Assembly: GCF_000281045.1 (NCBI RefSeq)
Contig: NW_008246081.1
Location: forward strand, 612,122 to 676,121
DNA length: 64,000 nt
Reading direction: 5' to 3'
DNA from: Saprolegnia diclina VS20
Lineage: Eukaryota; Oomycota; Saprolegniomycetes; Saprolegniales; Saprolegniaceae
A program made the position numbers and the translations under genes. Every line of letters begins with the position of its first letter. Position 1 is the first letter of the stretch. Positions 59,786 through 64,000 of the stretch are shown in pieces. Under the pieces are notes generated by a model that saw nothing but the letters and a program-made list of their open reading frames with translations, searched no databases and had not been told where the DNA came from.

Positions 59786-61018
59786 TCACAGTGGAGCGTC
59801 GCCAAGAATGTGATCAAAGAGTACGCACACGCGCTTGGCTTCGTCCAAGAGGCGGTCACAGATCGCGGGCTTGGAGAGACCAGCGAGCGGGTTTCCGGGC
59901 GGCGCAACCAACGGAAGCTCGCCAGCGAGGCAGAACCGACGGCGACACGTCGTGTCGGTCACACGCTCGGCGACAAACCTAACCCGTCAAGAGGTAATAG
60001 AACAAATGTGCAGTCTACATCGCATACACAAAGGTGTCGTTGGCCGTGTAGAGGTCGTTTGGCACGGGGTACGCAGCGTCCTCGAGCACCGACTGCATGA
60101 CAAAGACGACGCGGTCGGGCTCCTCAAACCGCTTGATGCACGCGAGTCGCTGCGCGTACGGCGCGAGTCCGTCGATCGCATCGATAAACTGCACGTACAC
60201 CGTGTCGATGCCAAAGGTGGCGAGGTTCTAGCAAGGATGTATCCTGCTGGTACGTATACGTTATGTTGGCGTGTACCTTGATGTTGATCACGTTGCCTTC
60301 GGGCTGGTACCAGAGCGACCAAAAGCGGTCGCCGGCTTCGCGGAATCCCATGCTCGAGTCTTTGACCCACTGCATTTCGATCGAGATGGTGTCCTGGTGC
60401 TTGGCGCTGTCGATGCAAATGCTGTTGTGGCCGTGGCTGCCGTCGTATAGCCCGCGCCGTAGCAGGAACGTGTCGGCGTGGTCGTACACGTCGTCGGTCA
60501 TGGCGTGGAAGCATGCATGTCGAGCATTCGCGTCCTGCGGCAGGAAGCGCCGGTTCGTGTTGAGGAGCTCGACGTTGGCTGCGCCCTGCGACCACGATGA
60601 GCACGCCAACGGTAGAATTGCATACTACCGTGAGCTTGAGCGGCTTGTGCAGAAGCTGCTGAATCGCCTCGAGCGCCTTTTGCTGCGTGTCGATGGCTTC
60701 CTTGAGCTTGGCGTTCTCTTGCGCCGCCTTGCGCACGCTGAGCCGCTGCTGCCGCGCCTTCTTCTCCCAGAACGAGCTTTGGCTAGTTTCCATGCGGCGA
60801 ATGTTCTGGAGGATCGTCAAGTGGGCGCTGAGCTCCGCCGCTTCGTCGTGGAGGCGCTGCACCTCGGCCTGTTGCCGCTTCCGGTACCGCTTCTGCGCCG
60901 AGATGGGCGGGTCCTCGGTCGCGCAGCACGCAGCACCCAGTGCAGGAAGAAAGCCAAGGATCTCGTCCGCGTCAAGCGCCCACGTCGTCGCATCGTATGC
61001 CACCATCGACTCGATCAT
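59786..61018 (-). CDS. bZIP-like/START-like protein, array copy 5, divergent
   Basis: Start MIESMVAYDATTWALDADE. Basic-coil AQKRYRKRQQAEVQRLHDEAAELSAHLTIL keeps RYRKRQ but loses the K/R before E and the regular heptads. SQSSFWEKKARQQRLS and a second coil KLKEAIDTQQKALEAIQQLLHKPLKL follow. Exon 2 lacks VDWKLRR and reads NVELLNTNRRFLPQDANARHACFHAMTDDVYDH, then FLLRRGLYDGSHGHNSI, RFWSLWYQPEGNVINIKV. Exon 3 YVQFIDAIDGLAPYAQRLACIKRFEEPDRVVFV; exon 4 CRRRFCLAGELPLVAPPGNP...FDHILGDAPL. The most diverged member, but open throughout. Confidence 0.75.
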
Positions 61019-61264
61019 GCTGGACCTTCGCTTGCCTTCGACGCAACTTGAAAATGAGACTCTGCCATCGAGACGACGTTCCCAGCACTGTCTCACATGA
61101 CAGCTGGAAACACCCAAAGGCGATCGGCAAGCCAGGTTCCCAACCGGCGGCCTTGCGCACGGGCGTCGCAGCCAAAAGAAGCCAGCGAGAAAGGACGCAA
61201 AATGCTCGATAAGTTATTGGTGTAGGGCTAGGGAAGTGTGACGTTGGCTACGCATCGGACGCCA

Positions 61265-62575
61265 TCACTGCATGACTTGGTCGAGCACATCGAACGTGTG
61301 TGTGACTTCGTGCAAGATAAAGTCGCAGATGAGGTCCCGCGGGTTCGAAACGAGCGGACTGCCCGGCGGCGGCGCGATCGGAAGTTGGCCGTGGAAGCAG
61401 AGGCGTCGCCGGGACTCGGTGTCGCTCACACGCTCGAGCACCAATCTAGTAGTCATTGCTATCGTCAGGAGATGTCCGGGCCATGAGAGCATGATGACGT
61501 ACGTGACCACGTCATTGCCACTGTAGAGCCCGTCGATCGGTGGGTGCTTGGGGTCATGCAGCACCGTGTTCATGACGAAGACGATGCGGTCTTCCTCGAC
61601 AAACCGCTTCATGGCCGAGAGTCGGCGCAGGTACGGCCGCCCGCCGCGCAGCGACTCGATTTGCTCGAGGTACGTCGTGTCGTTGCCGAAATGCTCGAGC
61701 GTCTACGTCGGCTAATGAGTGCATATCGATAGAGAATGTGGCGCGCACGACCTTGGATTCGAAGATGCCCTTGAGCGCCGAGTGGTTCGGGTCGCACCAA
61801 ATGGACCAGATGTGCATGCCTGCACTCATAAAGTGCGACGGAATGAGGCTCACGGCCTGGACGTCGATCAAAATCGCGTCTTCGGCCGCGTTGGCCGAGA
61901 CGTTGAACGCCTTGTGGCCGTCCGGCACGTCAAAGAGGCCGCGTTGGAGCAGCATCGTGTCGACGCGGTCATAGACGTCGGCCATGAGCGCGTGAAAGCA
62001 CGCGTGGCGGCCCGCATCATCGAGTGGCATGCGGCGCATCTTCCACTCGACCGTGTCCATGGTCGGAAAAGCCTATAGCAGAGATTGTGTCATGCATAGG
62101 TCGCTCCCTCATGGGTTCGTACAGCCAGTTTCGGCCGCTTCACGAGCAGCTGGTCGAGCGTCTCGGCAATCTTGAGCTGCTCTTCGACGGCTTCCTTCAG
62201 TCGGGCGTTCTCCTGTGCGGCCTTTTGGCTGCTCAGCTTTTGCACGCGCGCCTTCTTCTCCCAGAACGAGCTTTGGTCCGTCTCCAAGCTGCGAATGCTC
62301 TTGAGCACCGAGAGGTGCGCGCTCATCTCAGCCACTTGCTCACGGAGGTAGTCGAGCTCGCGCTTCTGGCGCTTCCGATACCGCTGCTGCGCGGTCGAGT
62401 TCTTGCTGCCGTCCGAGCTCGTCTCGTTGTCGTCGTTGGTGGTGGTCTTGCGCACGCCGGCGCTGGGCACCAGAGCCGGTGGCGCGTCTACGATGGGCGC
62501 GTGCAGGAGCTCAAAGAGCGTCGTCGCGTCCGCGCTCCAGCCCTCGTAGCCATCGAGGTCGACCAGCGGCTCCAT
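61265..62575 (-). CDS. bZIP-like/START-like protein, array copy 6
   Basis: Start MEPLVDLDGYEGWSADATTLFELL; a polar linker; basic-coil AQQRYRKRQKRELDYLREQVAEMSAHLSVL; block DQSSFWEKKARVQKLSSQKAAQENARL; coil EEQLKIAETLDQLLVKRPKLAV. Exon 2 FPTMDTVEWKMRRMPLDDAGRHACFHALMADVYDR, VDTMLLQRGLFDVPDGHKAF. Exon 3 GRPYLRRLSAMKRFVEEDRIVFVMNTVLHD, GLYSGNDVVTYV. Exon 4 SRRRLCFHGQLPIAPPPGSPL...HTFDVLDQVMQ. Its WEKKARVQKLSSQKAAQENARL block is repeated nearly word for word in copy 7. Confidence 0.8.
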
Positions 62576-63014
62576 GACGATGATGACACAAGCGCCACCA
62601 AATATATGTGGAACCTTCGGCGAAAGCCATGCTGCATCTTATTGGTTGCTTAGTTGAGACAGACTTGATAAAGCGTTCTGAAATGAGACAAAAGGCCGAA
62701 AAATGGGGTGGCGGATTGCGCGTCACGGCGCCGGCATGATCAAGCCCTCGGACGACACGGGGTGCGTCATGGCCAATCACAAGCGAGCTGCATTCGAGAT
62801 TTACCCAGTCAAGGAACGGAAAAGTGATGCACAACCCCAGAGCACTCGCTACACGGCAACATGGCATTTGCTCTGCGATAACGGAAGCTCACTCCACCAG
62901 CTCTAGTCTATCTGGGATAGAAGCGTCTTCCGCTCTCTGGTGCGTGAGCTGCTCCCAACGCCGCCACGAGACAAGGATACGACGCATCACGACAGAAATA
63001 GCAGTCGTGTTGTG
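62576..63014. other. Spacer between array copies 6 and 7
   Basis: About 440 bp. Holds the copy 6 CCAAT box and a plus-strand gccaatcaca near 62773. Nothing else recognised. Confidence 0.4.
62641..62645 (-). promoter_or_regulatory. Inverted CCAAT box upstream of array copy 6
   Basis: attgg 66-70 nt before the copy 6 ATG; coding-strand context AACCAATAAG. Confidence 0.4.
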
Positions 63015-64000
63015 TCATCCAAAGACGGCCTCCAACTGATCGAAACATTGCGTCATCTCGTGCAGAATGAAGTCGCAGATCAAGTGCTGGGGGTTGTCGG
63101 TGAGGGGGCTGCCAGGCGGCGGCGCAATGGGCAGCTCGCCGCTCACGCAGAGTCGTCTAATGGTCTCGGTTTCGCTCACGCGCTCGAAAATGACCCTACG
63201 CCAATGGTGAAGAGCCCGCTTGAGAGACTCGTACCACGTACGTGAGCTGGTCGTTGGACACATACAGGCCGGGCGGCGGCGGGTGCAGCGGGTCGTCCAA
63301 GATGGTTTGAACAACAAAAACGACACGGTCGTTCTCAATGTAGCGCTGCGTCGCGCAGAGGCGGTAGAGGTACGGGACTGCGCCGCGGAAGTGCTCAATG
63401 TGCTCGCAGTAGACAATATTGTCATCGACCTTGTCGAGCACCTACAAAACATTGACGTTGGTCGAGCAAAGCGCATGCACAACGTACGCGCGAGCGAAAG
63501 ATGCGCTCAAACTCAGTGTTGTGCGGGTCGTTCCAGATCGTCCAGAGGCGACTGGCCAGCGTCAAGTAGTTGGACGCAATGCGGTGCACGCCTTGAACGG
63601 ACGTCGCGAGCGCGGTACCTGCTTCGTTGAGCCGAACCGTCACCGATTTGTGGCCCGAGGGCACATCAAAGAGGTTCTGGCGCAATAGCATCGTGTCGAC
63701 GTGGTCGTAGCCGTCTTGAAGCAGAGCGCGGAGGCAGGCGTCACGACTAGCTTTGTCAGTAGACAAGCGCCGCAGCCGCCAGTCGACCGTGTCCATGGTC
63801 GGGAACGCCTAACTCTTCAGAATCAGCCGGGCCATCGAGAGGGGACGGTCGGTACCGCCAGCTTGGGCCGCTTCACGAGCAGCTGGTTAAGAGTCTCGGC
63901 GATCTTGAGCTGCTCTTCCACAGCGTCTTTCAGTCGGGCGTTCTCCTGCGCGGCCTTTTGGCTGCTTAGCTTTTGCACGCGCGCCTTCTTCTCCCAGAAA
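63015..64000 (-). CDS. bZIP-like/START-like protein, array copy 7, cut by the window edge
   Basis: The 5' part, including the start and the basic region, lies beyond 64000. Present from FWEKKARVQKLSSQKAAQENARLKDAV and EEQLKIAETLNQLLVKRPKLAVP; exon 2 FPTMDTVDWRLRRLSTDKASRDACLRALLQDGYDH, VDTMLLRQNLFDVPSGHKSV, RLWTIWNDPHN; exon 3 VLDKVDDNIVYCEHIEHFRGAVPYLYRLCATQRYIENDRVVFVVQTILDD; exon 4 TIRRLCVSGELPIAPPPGSPL...MTQCFDQLEAVFG, stop TGA at 63015-63017. Closest to copy 6. Confidence 0.8.

Overview
The window is nuclear DNA of an oomycete, most likely a saprolegnian (Saprolegnia/Achlya/Aphanomyces relatives); the rank is inference. Supporting signs are GC-rich, densely packed genes on both strands; very short introns (about 40-60 nt) that mostly begin GTAC/GTNNG and end in TAG; an oomycete-type initiator (GCTCATTYYNCA) just upstream of one gene; CCAAT boxes close to many starts; and gene types typical of oomycetes (a TKL kinase with extra domains, a KIX-LRR protein, a tandem bZIP-like/START-like family). 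Most apparent stop codons inside genes vanish once these introns are removed, so exon structure was worked out by eye from the GT/TAG borders and from reading-frame continuity.

Layout. 1-46.8 kb is a compact block of about 22 mostly single-copy genes: an EF-hand-like gene cut by the left edge; a UEV-like/PB1/TKL kinase; an androglobin-like gene that has the calpain-like and C-terminal parts but no globin; an LRRC61-like protein; a multi-membrane protein with a beta-repeat ectodomain; a membrane protein of unknown role; a ubiquitin E1-like protein that appears to lack catalytic residues; TTC27; a decayed LRR-membrane gene; an RPEL actin-binding protein; TRAPPC1; a BAG/Hsp20 fusion; PEX1; a METTL21-type methyltransferase; a VTT/TVP38 membrane protein; an intact LRR-membrane protein with a Notch-like LNR tail; a KIX/F-box-like/LRR protein; ORC2; a PLP aminotransferase; a nuclear SPxK-rich protein with two related end domains; SCAR/WAVE; a beta-lactamase-fold hydrolase; and a cytochrome P450.

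46.8-50.7 kb is gene-poor. It holds a foldback/MITE-like element with perfect 40-bp terminal inverted repeats and a possible retrotransposon remnant.

50.7-64.0 kb is a tandem array of seven related genes, all on the minus strand, the last one running off the right edge. Each encodes a short basic segment plus coiled coils followed by a START-like fold. The family resembles proteins commonly annotated in oomycetes as M96 mating-specific. Copies 1-3 and 4-7 form two sequence groups, introns sit at the same places, and four copies carry an inverted CCAAT box 44-70 nt before the start codon.

The genes do not form a pathway. The parts of most interest are the tandem array, the inverted-repeat element carrying initiator-like motifs, the degenerate E1, the globin-less androglobin, and several unusual domain fusions.
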